64,000 bases of DNA, from positions 1,486,501 to 1,550,500 of the forward strand of contig NZ_SDPV01000001.1 in assembly GCF_004135625.1 (NCBI RefSeq), written 5' to 3'. This document shows positions 9,881 through 19,016 of this stretch, piece after piece; position 1 is the stretch's first letter; each line of letters begins with the position of its first letter. The notes beneath the pieces were generated by a model. The model was not told the origin of the DNA. It did no database searches and worked only from the letters and a program-made list of their open reading frames with translations. Both the position numbers and the translations under genes were made by a program. The stretch is from Pelagerythrobacter rhizovicinus. GTDB lineage: Bacteria > Pseudomonadota > Alphaproteobacteria > Sphingomonadales > Sphingomonadaceae.

Positions 9881-10162
9881 ATGCTCGGCGTCACTCTGTT
9901 TGCACTGTTTCTGTCCGCCGCCGTGGGTGCAGCCGTAGTGCTGGCGGACAGCTTCGTTCGCGGTCGGGAAGCGTTCGCGCGTCTCCGCCGGGAAATGGCG
10001 CAGGCCGAACAATCCGTCAGCCGCGTCCATGCCGTGATCGTGAGTTTACCGGAGAACGAGCCGCTCCCCGTCTGGCGCCCTCGCTCGATCAGTCGAGCAG
10101 GTGGTCGTCCGCAGCGGCAGGTGTCGGCCCGGATGCAGACGCCGCTGCCCGCGGCCGCCTGA
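9881..10162 (+). CDS. Small single-pass membrane protein under SOS control (unknown function)
   Basis: I do not recognise this 93-residue protein. One membrane helix spans about residues 3-22 (LFALFLSAAVGAAVVLA). A basic amphipathic stretch follows (RGREAFARLRREMAQAEQSV), then a Pro/Arg-rich tail. The start is the ATG at 9881 with AAGGA 9 bases upstream. The promoter carries a LexA box, so expression should follow DNA damage. Known SOS-induced division inhibitors such as Caulobacter SidA are also small single-pass membrane proteins, but I see no sequence similarity. The 3' end overlaps the end of pssA by 74 bases on the opposite strand. Confidence 0.75.
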   Translation: MLGVTLFALFLSAAVGAAVVLADSFVRGREAFARLRREMAQAEQSVSRVHAVIVSLPENEPLPVWRPRSISRAGGRPQRQVSARMQTPLPAAA

Positions 10163-10943
10163 CCCGCGAATAGCGCACCAGCGCGTAAGGCATCATGGCG
10201 AGATAGCCGACGCAGATCGCGACGAGCGTCCACCAGGGCTCCAGCAACAAGGCAGCGAAGAGGATCCCAACCCCGGCGATCAGTTCCAGCCGGACATTGC
10301 GCCGCGGGCGAATCGAGGTCCAGCTCAGCGTCGCGATGTTGGAGATCATCAGGAACGCGATCGCCACCATCCAGATCGCGCAGACGATCGGCTCACGGAA
10401 CTGCTCCCACCCGGTCGCCATCCACAAGTAGAACGGCAGGAAAGCCAGCCCCGCCCCGATCGGCGCGGGAACGCCGGTGAGAAAGCCGGCCGACTTGTGC
10501 GGCTGATCGTCGACGTCGATCTGCGCATTGAATCGTGCGAGCCGCAGCGCGCAGCAGATGGCGAAGGCCAGCGCTGCGAACCAGCCGAGTCGCGGCAGGT
10601 CCTGCAAGGTCCAGAGGTAAAAGATGATTGCCGGCGCCATCCCGAACGAGAGCGAATCGGCCAGGCTATCGAGCTCGGCACCGAAACGCGATTGCGCCTT
10701 GAGCAGGCGTGCGATCCGCCCATCGATTCCGTCGAGCAATCCGGCGAGAATCACCGCGAAGATCGCCAGCCGCCAGTTTTCGGCGATCGCAAAGCGGATT
10801 CCGGTGAGACCGGAGCACAGCGCCGCGGCCGTTATCGCGTTGGGCAGCACCGCCCGCAACGAAAGGCCCCGCACGCCGCCGTCTGCAACCGGAACCTCGT
10901 CTTCCGCCGCCTTCGGGCCGACACGCGGATAGCGGTCACTCAC
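10089..10943 (-). CDS. pssA: CDP-diacylglycerol-serine O-phosphatidyltransferase
   Basis: Makes phosphatidylserine from CDP-diacylglycerol (the CdsA product) and serine. It is a polytopic membrane protein of 284 residues. The CDP-alcohol phosphotransferase signature is intact around residues 70-97 ([18 protein letters not shown] then ELDSLAD). The GTG start overlaps the psd stop by 4 bases (GTGA), so the pair is translationally coupled. The C-terminal coding end overlaps the convergent small gene at 9881. Confidence 0.94.
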   Translation of the reverse strand: MSDRYPRVGPKAAEDEVPVADGGVRGLSLRAVLPNAITAAALCSGLTGIRFAIAENWRLAIFAVILAGLLDGIDGRIARLLKAQSRFGAELDSLADSLSFGMAPAIIFYLWTLQDLPRLGWFAALAFAICCALRLARFNAQIDVDDQPHKSAGFLTGVPAPIGAGLAFLPFYLWMATGWEQFREPIVCAIWMVAIAFLMISNIATLSWTSIRPRRNVRLELIAGVGILFAALLLEPWWTLVAICVGYLAMMPYALVRYSRVRRPRAAASASGPTPAAADDHLLD

Positions 10944-11698
10944 TGGGCGATGCCCTCGATCAGCTTCTGCTCGCCGATTTCGGCAAGGATCGTCTCGCCC
11001 GCGACGACCTTCTGCCCCACCAGCACCTTCGAATCGGTTCCCGCAGGAAGATAGACATCGACCCGGCTGCCGAAGCGGATCAGGCCCACGCGCGCACCTG
11101 CCGCCAGCGTATCGCCCGGCTTGACGAAAGGCACGATTCGCCGTGCGATCAGCCCGGCGATCTGGGTGAAGCCGATCGACACCCCATCCTGCCGCTCGAT
11201 CAGGATATGCTGGCGCTCGTTCTCCTCGCTCGCCTTGTCGAGGTCGGCGTTGACGAACTTGCCGGGGATATAGACCAGCCGCCGCACAGTGCCGCCGATG
11301 GGCGCGCGATTGATGTGCACATCAAACACGCTCATGAAGATCGACACGCGCGTGACGGGCTGATTGGGGAGCCCGGACGTTCCGCTGCCGTCGTCCATTG
11401 TCAGTTCCGCCGGCGGTTCGACCTGCGCGATCAGCGAGACAAGCCCGTCGGCCGGCGAGACGATCGCCCGCTCATCCTGCGGAACGACGCGCTCAGGATC
11501 GCGAAAGAAGGCGAATACGCCGAGTGAGAGAAAGGCCATTGGCCAAGCGACCGTCTCCCACGCCAGGAAGGCCGCCAGCAGGCTGATGCCCACAGCGATC
11601 AATCCGAACTTGCGCCCTTCGGGATGGATCGACGGCCATTGCCAGCCGACATCACCGCGCCCCTTGTTGTCGACCAATTCACCAGCCATGCCCGTCAT
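10940..11698 (-). CDS. psd: Phosphatidylserine decarboxylase proenzyme
   Basis: Converts phosphatidylserine to phosphatidylethanolamine. The 252-residue proenzyme has N-terminal membrane helices (about residues 30-60), the SPADG motif, the [13 protein letters not shown] block and the C-terminal self-cleavage site FGS in [10 protein letters not shown]. That Ser should become the pyruvoyl group of the alpha chain. Two ATG codons at 11698 and 11689 are both possible starts. It is first in the psd-pssA operon. Confidence 0.95.
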   Translation of the reverse strand: MTGMAGELVDNKGRGDVGWQWPSIHPEGRKFGLIAVGISLLAAFLAWETVAWPMAFLSLGVFAFFRDPERVVPQDERAIVSPADGLVSLIAQVEPPAELTMDDGSGTSGLPNQPVTRVSIFMSVFDVHINRAPIGGTVRRLVYIPGKFVNADLDKASEENERQHILIERQDGVSIGFTQIAGLIARRIVPFVKPGDTLAAGARVGLIRFGSRVDVYLPAGTDSKVLVGQKVVAGETILAEIGEQKLIEGIAQ

Positions 11699-11792
11699 CT
11701 AGAGGCTCGCGCCGATCCAAACAAGCCGCACGACCAACACCGCCTGCGCGTTAGGACGATGCTTACCATCTTCCGCTATTCGCCCCGGCGCG

Positions 11793-12875
11793 ATGAATAT
11801 GCGCGACGAGAGCACCCGCCGCTGGGCCGGCGAGGTTCCGATCTACGGGACGGCGCTGGCGCTGTTCGCGGTGTGCGCCGTGCTGCTCGCGAGCCGGGGA
11901 ATTGCGCTGGATGCCGAGCCCGCGCTTGCCAACGCATGGCTCTACCTTGTCGCGATCATCGCCTGGATCTCGGTAGATGCTGCGCTGCACCTCGCCCGTC
12001 GTCGCCCAGGCGAGCCGATTGCCGCCCTGCACCGGCGTTACGCGGGGCCCGCGGCTGCCAAGCGCTGGCTTGCCGGAACGCCGCTGCTCGCGCTCTGCGT
12101 ACTGCTGATGCCGTTCTTCTCGAAGATGAAGGCGGCGATCCCGCTGTTCAACGATTATGCGTGGGACGGCGCCTTCATCGTCTGGGACCGCGCAATCTTC
12201 TTCGGCCACGACGCCTGGCAGGTGTTGCAGCCGTTGTTCGGTTATCCTCCGATCACCGCTGCGCTCGCAGTTCTGTACCATGCGTGGTTCCTGCTGCTCT
12301 ACTTCGGCTGCCTCTACTTCGCCTTCGCCACGATCGATCCGGCGATCCGGCGCCGCTTCTTTCTCACCTACGTGCTTGCGTGGTCGGTGATCGGAGGAGG
12401 CGCCGCCACCCTGCTCGCTTCGGTCGGGCCGTGCTTCGTCGGTCCGCTGCTCGGCGATTCGTCATTCGACGCGCAGATGGCCTATCTGCGCGCGGCCGAC
12501 GCTCAGGTGCCGGTGATGACGCTGTCGGTGCAGGAAATGCTGCTGGAGTGGCATCTGGCCGACGCCAACGGCCTCGGCAGCGGGATTACCGCAATGCCGT
12601 CGATGCACGTGGCGATTGCTTTCCTGTTCTGGCTCGCCGCTCGCCGCGTTTCGCGGACGGCGGGGCGGTGGCTCCTCGCCTTCTTCCTCGCGATCTGGAT
12701 CGGCTCTGTCCATCTGGCCTACCACTATGCGGTCGACGGGCTCGTCTCGGTCGTGCTGGTCGCGATCCTGTGGCGCGCCTCCGCCTTGATCTTCCACTGG
12801 TGGGACGGACGCCTTGCCGCCTCCGCCGCGCGGATTCAGCCCATCCTGCGGACGAAAACCGTACCGGCCGAATAG
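11793..12875 (+). CDS. Aur1/Ipt1-like PAP2-superfamily membrane protein
   Basis: A polytopic protein of 360 residues with about eight hydrophobic segments. The C-terminal catalytic motifs are those of the inositolphosphotransferase-type PAP2 group: GSGITAMPSMHVAIAF, then HLAYHYAVDG, giving the two His and the Asp of the phosphotransfer/phosphatase triad. In eukaryotes this subfamily makes inositol phosphorylceramide. In sphingolipid-containing bacteria it could act on lipid phosphates or move phospho-head groups, but the substrate is an inference. It is divergent from psd-pssA. Its last 40 bases overlap the end of the convergent FabH-like gene. Confidence 0.8.
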   Translation: MNMRDESTRRWAGEVPIYGTALALFAVCAVLLASRGIALDAEPALANAWLYLVAIIAWISVDAALHLARRRPGEPIAALHRRYAGPAAAKRWLAGTPLLALCVLLMPFFSKMKAAIPLFNDYAWDGAFIVWDRAIFFGHDAWQVLQPLFGYPPITAALAVLYHAWFLLLYFGCLYFAFATIDPAIRRRFFLTYVLAWSVIGGGAATLLASVGPCFVGPLLGDSSFDAQMAYLRAADAQVPVMTLSVQEMLLEWHLADANGLGSGITAMPSMHVAIAFLFWLAARRVSRTAGRWLLAFFLAIWIGSVHLAYHYAVDGLVSVVLVAILWRASALIFHWWDGRLAASAARIQPILRTKTVPAE

Positions 12876-13966
12876 CCGGCGCCGAAGCTGCAGATCAGCC
12901 CGGTATCGCCGGCCTCGAGGTCGTCGCTGTGCAGATGGAAAGCGATGATCGACCCCGCACTGGAGGTATTGCCGTAGGTGTCGAGCACCGTGGGGCTCTC
13001 GTCTTCGTCCGCCTCGTGCCCCAGCACGCGGTGCGCGATCAGGCGGTTCATGCCGGTGTTGGCCTGGTGAAGCCACAGGCGGCGCAAGGCCTGGGGATCA
13101 ATGCCAAGCCGCCCCGCCTCGTCGAGGATCATCTGAGCAACCATCGGAACGACTTCCTTGAACACCTTGCGCCCCTGCTGGACGAAGAGCTTGTCGGGCT
13201 GGTCGGCGGTCTCCGGATGCGCACGATTAAGGAAGCCGAAGTTGTTGCGGATATTGTTCGAGAACACGGTCTTCAGCCGTGTGCCGAGGATGTCCCAGTG
13301 CTGGGCTGGCGCAATCGCCGCATCCTCCACCAGCACCGCCGTGGCGACGTCGCCGAAGATGAAGTGGCTGTCGCGGTCGCGCCAGTTGAGGTGGCCGCTG
13401 GTGATCTCGGGACTTACGACGAGCACCGAACGCGCGTTACCCGCACGGATGTAATCCGCCGCGGTCTGGATTCCGAAGGTCGCCGAGGAGCAGGCGACGT
13501 TCATGTCGAATCCGAAACCTTCGATCCCCAGCGCCTGCTGGATCTCGATCGCCATCGCCGGATAGGGGCGCTGCATGTTCGACGCGGCGCACAGCACGGC
13601 ATCGACATCCGCCGCGTCGCGCCCTGCCCGCGACAGTGCATCGCGCGCGGCCGCCACACCGATCTCCGCGAGGATCGAGAGAGCTTCGTTCGGCCTTTCC
13701 TCCCACCGCGGCGCCATGATCTCCGGATCGAGCACCGGCGCCTTCGCCATCACGTGGCGTGCCTTGATGCCGCTGGCCTTCTCGATGAACTCGACCGAAC
13801 TCGGCTCAAGCGGCTCGACCTCGCCGGCCGCGATTGCCTCCGCATTTCGCGCGTTGAACCGTTCGACGTAGGCGTTGAAGCTGGCGACCAGTTCCTCGTT
13901 GGAAATGCTCTCTTCCGGCGTGAACAGGCCGGTCGCGGAAATCACGGGGCGATATGAGGATTGCAT
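12836..13966 (-). CDS. 3-oxoacyl-ACP synthase III (FabH-like, long form)
   Basis: A thiolase-fold synthase of 376 residues, longer than housekeeping FabH (about 320). The catalytic Cys sits in MNVACSSATFGIQ, the His in WLHQANTGMNRL and the Asn in DTYGNTSSAGS, so the Cys-His-Asn triad is complete. An extra N-terminal insertion (VERFNARNAEAIAAGEVEPL) fits the subgroup that primes fatty-acid synthesis with longer acyl-CoAs; that substrate is inferred from the family. The ATG at 13966 was chosen over an upstream TTG. Confidence 0.85.
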   Translation of the reverse strand: MQSSYRPVISATGLFTPEESISNEELVASFNAYVERFNARNAEAIAAGEVEPLEPSSVEFIEKASGIKARHVMAKAPVLDPEIMAPRWEERPNEALSILAEIGVAAARDALSRAGRDAADVDAVLCAASNMQRPYPAMAIEIQQALGIEGFGFDMNVACSSATFGIQTAADYIRAGNARSVLVVSPEITSGHLNWRDRDSHFIFGDVATAVLVEDAAIAPAQHWDILGTRLKTVFSNNIRNNFGFLNRAHPETADQPDKLFVQQGRKVFKEVVPMVAQMILDEAGRLGIDPQALRRLWLHQANTGMNRLIAHRVLGHEADEDESPTVLDTYGNTSSAGSIIAFHLHSDDLEAGDTGLICSFGAGYSAGTVFVRRMG

Positions 13967-14035
13967 TGCGCTCAACTAAAGCCGCGCGACCAGACCGGCA
14001 AGCGCCGACGCTGCAGTAAGCGAGGAGCGAAGGCG

Positions 14036-14121
14036 TGGTGGACAGGGCTGGATTCGAACCAGCGTACGCTTGCGCGGGCAGATTTACAGTCTGCTGCCTT
14101 TAACCACTCGGCCACCTGTCC
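14036..14121 (-). tRNA. tRNA-Tyr (anticodon GTA)
   Basis: An 86-base tRNA with a class II long variable arm. The acceptor stem GGACAGG pairs with CCTGTCC, followed by discriminator A and an encoded CCA. The anticodon arm is CAGACTGTAAATCTG with anticodon GTA. The T arm is GCTGG-TTCGAAT-CCAGC. Confidence 0.97.
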
Positions 14122-14270
14122 ACATGCCTGGCGTGCGGGAAATGGCGCCCCTCGAAGGAGGCGCCGTCTGCCGAGAGGCGCCCCTTTGGCGAAGCGGCGC
14201 TTGCCTGTCAATGGGGCCGCTGGCATGGCCGGACCCGAGCGAAAGATCGAGCGAAGATACGGAGTTTCGA

Positions 14271-15059
14271 TTGGCCAAAGGTGATCGCAAGCGAGCGCTG
14301 CGCGGGCGCGCCGGGCGGATGCAGGGCGGGCGCGGCAGCGGACGTGCGAGCACCGGCCAGGTGCGCCTGTGGGGTCGCCACGCCGTCGAGGCCGCGCTGA
14401 AGAACCCGGCACGGTCGCATCGCAAGCTCTGGGCCACCCGCGAGGGGATCGAATCGCTCGATGGCGAGCTGCCGCCCGATTTTCCGGTCGAGTTCGCCGA
14501 CGGCCCCGATCTTGCGCGCCTCGTCGCGCGCGATGCACCGCACCAGGGGCTGGTGCTCGAATGCGCGCCGCTCGAGGACATGCATCTCGATGACGTGCTC
14601 TCGGGCGATCCCGCGCGTCCCCTCGTGGTTCTCGATCAGGTGACCGATCCGCACAACGTGGGCGCGATCCTGCGCTCGGCCGCGGCGTTCGACGCCTGCG
14701 CCATCGTGACGCAGGATCGCCACGCCCCGCCCGAGTCGGGTGTCGTGGGCAAGGCGGCCTCGGGTGCGCTCGAGATCGTGCCCTGGGTTCGCGTGGTGAA
14801 CCTCGCGCGTGCGCTGGAGAGCGCGGCCGAGGCGGGATACTGGCGTATCGGGCTGGCCGGCGAAGCGGAGGCAACATTGCCCGAGGCGCTGCCGGCAGGA
14901 CCCGTCGCACTGGTGCTCGGGGCAGAAGGCGAAGGCATGCGCCACAACATCGCCGCGCATTGCGATGCGCTCGCGCGGCTCCCGATCAGCGAGGCAATGG
15001 AAAGTCTGAACGTGTCGAACGCGGCTGCGATCGCACTCTATGCGACCGCAACCCGCTGA
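14271..15059 (+). CDS. rlmB: 23S rRNA (guanosine-2'-O-)-methyltransferase RlmB (SpoU/TrmH family)
   Basis: SAM-dependent SPOUT methyltransferase that methylates 23S rRNA G2251 in E. coli. With the TTG start at 14271 the protein has 262 residues. It has a basic N-terminal tail, a substrate-binding domain starting at LWGRHAVEAALKNP, and the SPOUT knot motifs LDQVTDPHNVGAILRSA, LVLGAEGEGM and LPISEAMESLNVSNAAAIAL. The TTG is supported by GGAG 6 bases upstream. The open frame further upstream crosses the tRNA-Tyr gene and cannot be coding. Confidence 0.92.
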   Translation: MAKGDRKRALRGRAGRMQGGRGSGRASTGQVRLWGRHAVEAALKNPARSHRKLWATREGIESLDGELPPDFPVEFADGPDLARLVARDAPHQGLVLECAPLEDMHLDDVLSGDPARPLVVLDQVTDPHNVGAILRSAAAFDACAIVTQDRHAPPESGVVGKAASGALEIVPWVRVVNLARALESAAEAGYWRIGLAGEAEATLPEALPAGPVALVLGAEGEGMRHNIAAHCDALARLPISEAMESLNVSNAAAIALYATATR

Positions 15060-15083
15060 CGACCGAATGGAGGGGGCGACACG

Positions 15084-15959
15084 ATGAACATTCCGACCAA
15101 GATCCGCCGCGTTGCTGCGGCGAGCGTGACCGGCGCCATGGCCTTGTTGCTGACCGGTTGCCTGCTGTCACCGGGGACGTTCACCTCGCAGCTCGATCTG
15201 CGGAAGAACGGCGCCTTCGCCTACAGCTATCAGGGCGAGATCCACCTTCTCGCGCTGAGCGAGCTTGCCGAACTCGATGACGCGGCCGAGAACGCTGCCG
15301 ACGGTTTCGTCGAACAGCCCTGCTACGACGACTCGTTCGAGGAACGGGAGTGCACGGAAGAGGAACTCGCCCAGCAGAAGAGCGACTGGGAAGAGCAAGC
15401 CGAGGAGCGCAAGCGCGAGCGGGAGAGAGAAGCCGAGATGACGCGGGCGATGCTCGGCGGCATCGACCCCGCCGATCCCGAGGCAGCCCGGGAATTTGCC
15501 GAACGGCTGGAGCGGCAGGCCGGCTGGGAAAGCGTCGAATACAAGGGCGACGGACTGTTCGAGGTGAACTTCCGCATCGCGGGCTCCCTCGACCACGACT
15601 TCCTGTTCCCCACTATCGAACGTCTTCCGATGATGAACTTCTTCGTGCTCGTTGCGAAACGCGATGGGGGAACGGTTCGGGTGGATGCGCCGGGGTTCGC
15701 CCCGCAGAGCACCGGTAATCCGTTCCGGGGCATGATGGCGGGAATGGCCGGCGCCCTCCCCGGCGAGGGATCGGGGGCGGAGGACATGCCCTCGGTGCCC
15801 AAGCTCGAGGGCACCTTCCGCATTGTAACCGACGGAGAGATCCTCGCGAACAACACCGACGAAGGACCCGCCGACACGCCCGCCGGCCTCGCGCTCGAGT
15901 GGAACGTAAACGAGCGGTCCACGGCCGCCCCGACGGCGCTGATCAAGCTGACCGAATGA
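15084..15959 (+). CDS. Predicted lipoprotein of unknown function
   Basis: A 291-residue protein with a lipoprotein signal peptide and lipobox LTGC near residue 26. A strongly acidic/basic, probably helical segment follows (EEQAEERKREREREAEMTRA, about 109-128), and then a beta-rich C-terminal domain. I do not recognise the family. It starts 24 bases after rlmB, so cotranscription is likely. The envelope location is supported by the lipobox; the function is not known. Confidence 0.8.
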   Translation: MNIPTKIRRVAAASVTGAMALLLTGCLLSPGTFTSQLDLRKNGAFAYSYQGEIHLLALSELAELDDAAENAADGFVEQPCYDDSFEERECTEEELAQQKSDWEEQAEERKREREREAEMTRAMLGGIDPADPEAAREFAERLERQAGWESVEYKGDGLFEVNFRIAGSLDHDFLFPTIERLPMMNFFVLVAKRDGGTVRVDAPGFAPQSTGNPFRGMMAGMAGALPGEGSGAEDMPSVPKLEGTFRIVTDGEILANNTDEGPADTPAGLALEWNVNERSTAAPTALIKLTE

Positions 15960-15976
15960 ACCAGCACTCGCACCGA

Positions 15977-16013
15977 TCGCGGGATCGAGGCGATGTCCGC
16001 CCCGATCCCGCGA
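15977..16013. terminator. Hairpin between convergent genes
   Basis: A perfect 11-bp stem (TCGCGGGATCG with CGATCCCGCGA) and a 15-base loop. It lies between the ends of the lipoprotein gene and the convergent DUF937-like gene. There is no T-run, so it may be a transcript 3'-end stabiliser and not a true intrinsic terminator. Confidence 0.45.
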
Positions 16014-16022
16014 GACGCGCGT

Positions 16023-16343
16023 TCAGCGTTTTCCGAACAGGTTGCTGGCGAAACCGGCGATGTCGTCGAAGGGATTGCCGTCGTGATCCTGGTCGAGAAT
16101 CTGGGTGAAGCGCGCGAGCGAACCCTCACCGCCGATCTGCTCGACGATCTGCTGGAGCACACCTGCATTCAGACCCGTCTGCTGCGCGGCAAGACCGACG
16201 GTGTCGCCATCCTCGTGGTGCGCAGCGCCAAGCGCGGCGATCGCTTTCTCCGCGTCTGCCGGGTCGATGCCGAGTTTGTCGGCCATGTTCTTCACCGTGG
16301 GATGGTCGTGCGCCGCGCCGAGCAGCTGATCGAAAAGGGCCAT
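16023..16343 (-). CDS. DUF937/YidB-like small protein
   Basis: A 106-residue protein beginning MALFDQLLGAAHDHPTVKN. It resembles small alphaproteobacterial DUF937-type proteins: an Ala/Gly-rich helical body, then an acidic DQDHDGNPFDD stretch resembling a calcium-binding EF-hand loop, and a C-terminal FASNLFGKR. There is no signal peptide. AGGAGG lies 6 bases before the ATG. The function is unknown. The frame is open far upstream, but that part is the antisense of pckA. Confidence 0.8.
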   Translation of the reverse strand: MALFDQLLGAAHDHPTVKNMADKLGIDPADAEKAIAALGAAHHEDGDTVGLAAQQTGLNAGVLQQIVEQIGGEGSLARFTQILDQDHDGNPFDDIAGFASNLFGKR

Positions 16344-16403
16344 TGTCGTCCTCCTGCTGAATGATGCGCCCGCGCTCGATTGTACGCGCGCGTGCCCGAA
16401 ACG

Positions 16404-16438
16404 AAAGGCCCCCGCTCCGGTTTCCCGGGCGGGGGCTC
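16404..16438 (-). terminator. Intrinsic terminator after pckA
   Basis: Stem GCCCCCGC/GCGGGGGC with a 13-base loop. On the minus strand it is followed by CTTTCGTTT. It sits between the pckA stop and the small DUF937-like gene. Confidence 0.75.
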
Positions 16439-16471
16439 TCCTCTCCAACTGGTGGTAACCGAAGCGCTGCC

Positions 16472-18070
16472 TCAGGCGGCGATCGGTGCGTTCGGCGCAG
16501 CGTCGCGGACGCCCTGATCGACATGATCGGCGAAGGGCGCGAAATTGTCGATGAAAAGCTGGACGAGCTTCCGCGCTGTACGATCGTATTCCTCCTGGTC
16601 CGCCCAGGTGGAACGCGGGTCGAGAATCGCATCGTCGACCCCGGGGACGCTCACCGGCACTTCGAATCCGAAGTTGGGATCCTTGCGAAACTCCGCGTCG
16701 TTGAGGCTCCCGTCGAGCGCGGCGTTGAGCAGCGCGCGCGTCGCCTTGATCGGCATACGATGCCCGGTTCCGTACTTGCCGCCGGTCCAGCCGGTGTTGA
16801 CCAGCCAGCACTGCACCCCGCCCTCGGCAATGCGCTTCTTGAGCAGGTTCCCGTAGACGCTGGGATGTCGCGGCATGAAAGGCGCGCCGAAGCAGGTGCT
16901 GAAAGTCGCCTCGGGCTCGGTCACGCCGATCTCGGTCCCGGCAACCTTGGCGGTGTAGCCGGACAGGAAGTGATACATCGCCTGATCGGGTGTCAGCCGC
17001 GCGATCGGCGGCAGCACGCCGAAGGCATCCGCGGTGAGCATGATCACGTTGCTCGGCGGCGGCCCCATGTTCTCTTCGCTGGTGTTGGGGATCGAGCTTA
17101 GCGGGTAGGCGCCGCGGGTGTTCTCCGCGAGGCTGTTGTCGTCGAGATCGATCTCGCCGTTCTCGTCCATCACCACGTTCTCGAGCACCGTGCCCTCCAT
17201 GCGCGTGGTGGCGTAGATCTCGGGCTCGGCCTCGGGGTTGAGGCGGATCATCTTGGCGTAGCAGCCGCCTTCGAAGTTGAAGACCGCCGTGTCCGACCAG
17301 CCGTGCTCGTCGTCGCCGATCAACGTGCGACTCGCGTCGGCCGAAAGGGTCGTCTTTCCGGTGCCCGAGAGGCCGAAGAATACCGCGCTCTTGCCGTCGG
17401 GGCCGATGTTGGCACTGCAGTGCATCGGCATCACGCCCTCGGGCGGCAGCAGGTAGTTCAGGATGCCGAAGACGCTCTTCTTCATCTCGCCGGCGTATTT
17501 GGTGCCGCCGATCAGCACGAGCTTTTCGGACAGGCTGACCGCTATCACCGTCTCGCTGCGTGTTCCGTGCCGCGCCGGGTCCGCCCGGAAGCTCGGCAGG
17601 TCGATGATCGTGTATTCCGGCACGAAGCCCTCGAGCTCGGCAGCGGTCGGGCGAACCAGCAGCGTACGGATGAACTGGTTGTGCCAGGCGAGTTCGTTCA
17701 CGACACGCACGTTGACGCGGTGTTCGGGCTGCGAGCCGCCGAACAGATCCGCGACGTAGAGCGTACCCTTCTCTGCCACCGCGGCGAGGAAATCCGCCTT
17801 CAGGGCCGCGAAGTGCTCGGGCGTCATCGAAGCGTTGTTGTCCCACCACACGGTGTTCTCGGTCTCGGCATCGCGAACGATGAACTTGTCCTTCGCGCTG
17901 CGCCCGGTGTGCTTGCCGGTCTCGACAACCAGCGGGCCGTGCCTGGCGCGCCGCCCCTCCCCGTTCGCGAGCGCGTGGCGGGTCAGCTCTTCGGAGGACA
18001 GATTCGCGTGGATGGTGGCACGGGTCTCGATACCCTGGCTGGAAAGCGGGTGGGACAGCGGGATGCTCAC
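16472..18070 (-). CDS. pckA: Phosphoenolpyruvate carboxykinase (ATP)
   Basis: Gluconeogenic enzyme converting oxaloacetate and ATP to PEP. The 532-residue length is standard. The kinase P-loop [10 protein letters not shown] starts at residue 233, preceded by the metal-binding region ([18 protein letters not shown]) and followed by DDEHGWSD. The GTG start is supported by GGAG 6 bases upstream. It is divergent from chvI, an arrangement conserved in alphaproteobacteria, where ChvI can influence pckA. Confidence 0.97.
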   Translation of the reverse strand: MSIPLSHPLSSQGIETRATIHANLSSEELTRHALANGEGRRARHGPLVVETGKHTGRSAKDKFIVRDAETENTVWWDNNASMTPEHFAALKADFLAAVAEKGTLYVADLFGGSQPEHRVNVRVVNELAWHNQFIRTLLVRPTAAELEGFVPEYTIIDLPSFRADPARHGTRSETVIAVSLSEKLVLIGGTKYAGEMKKSVFGILNYLLPPEGVMPMHCSANIGPDGKSAVFFGLSGTGKTTLSADASRTLIGDDEHGWSDTAVFNFEGGCYAKMIRLNPEAEPEIYATTRMEGTVLENVVMDENGEIDLDDNSLAENTRGAYPLSSIPNTSEENMGPPPSNVIMLTADAFGVLPPIARLTPDQAMYHFLSGYTAKVAGTEIGVTEPEATFSTCFGAPFMPRHPSVYGNLLKKRIAEGGVQCWLVNTGWTGGKYGTGHRMPIKATRALLNAALDGSLNDAEFRKDPNFGFEVPVSVPGVDDAILDPRSTWADQEEYDRTARKLVQLFIDNFAPFADHVDQGVRDAAPNAPIAA

Positions 18071-18269
18071 TCTAATCTCCTGATCGCACCGGAAGCGCCC
18101 GCCCAGGGCGCCGCCGGTGATTCGTTCGCATACGAATGCACGGAATGTCCTGCGCGCATAATCGTGCGGTGCCGCTGCGTCAAACGCCGACCGGCCCGTG
18201 CGCGTTGTCTCGCCGCGCCGAAGCGTCTAACCGTCGGATCGTTCATCACGACCAGACGATGGAGGCGAA

Positions 18270-19016
18270 ATGGCTGAGGCAGAGCGGTCTCGATCGGGTG
18301 GAGAAAAGGTCATCGCACTGGTCGATGACGACCGCAATATCCTGACCACGGTTTCTATCGCGCTGCAGGCCGAAGGCTACGCCACACGCCTTTATTCCGA
18401 CGGCGAGACCGCGCTCAAGGCGCTGCTCGAAGATCCGCCCGATCTGGCGGTGTTCGATATCAAGATGCCGCGCATGGACGGCATGGAACTGCTCAACCGG
18501 TTGCGGCGCCATTCGAAGCTGCCGGTGATCTTCCTGACCAGCAAGGATGACGAGCAGGACGAGGAGGCGGGGCTCGAACTCGGCGCGGACGACTATATCG
18601 CCAAGCCGTTCAGCCTGCGCCTGCTGCTCGCGCGGATCCGCGCGATCCTGCGCCGAACCGAGCTGCTCGGCGAAGGCGCCGAGCGGACGGCGGACGGAGG
18701 CGAGGAGCCCGGGGAACCGCTCGTCCGCGGCCGGCTGACGATGGATCCGGCCCGGCATCACGTGACCTGGGATGGCAAGCTGGTTTCGTTGACGGTTACC
18801 GAATTCCTCCTGCTCGAGGCACTCGCCGTGCGGCCGGGCGTGATCAAGTCGCGCAATTCGCTGATGGATGCGGCTTACCCGGATGACGTGTTCGTCGACG
18901 ACCGGACCGTCGACAGCCATATCAAGCGCATGCGCCGCAAGTTCCGCGCGGCCGATCCGGAGTTCACGGCGATCGAGACGCTCTACGGGGCCGGCTACAG
19001 CTTCAACGATGGCTGA
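18270..19016 (+). CDS. chvI: Response regulator ChvI (OmpR family)
   Basis: Two-component regulator of the ChvG/ChvI (ExoS/ChvI) system, which responds to acid or envelope stress and controls envelope, motility and carbon genes in relatives. The 248-residue protein has a receiver domain (ALVDDDRN at the N-terminus, phospho-acceptor Asp in [13 protein letters not shown] motif) and a winged-helix DNA-binding domain ([23 protein letters not shown]). The ATG has GGAGG upstream. chvG begins 8 bases before its end. Confidence 0.95.
   Translation: MAEAERSRSGGEKVIALVDDDRNILTTVSIALQAEGYATRLYSDGETALKALLEDPPDLAVFDIKMPRMDGMELLNRLRRHSKLPVIFLTSKDDEQDEEAGLELGADDYIAKPFSLRLLLARIRAILRRTELLGEGAERTADGGEEPGEPLVRGRLTMDPARHHVTWDGKLVSLTVTEFLLLEALAVRPGVIKSRNSLMDAAYPDDVFVDDRTVDSHIKRMRRKFRAADPEFTAIETLYGAGYSFNDG

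Noticed and set aside
18118-18145. Operator palindrome between pckA and chvI (TTCGTTCGCATACGAA)
   Set aside because: The two arms match only imperfectly and nothing else marks it as a site; too weak to list as a feature.
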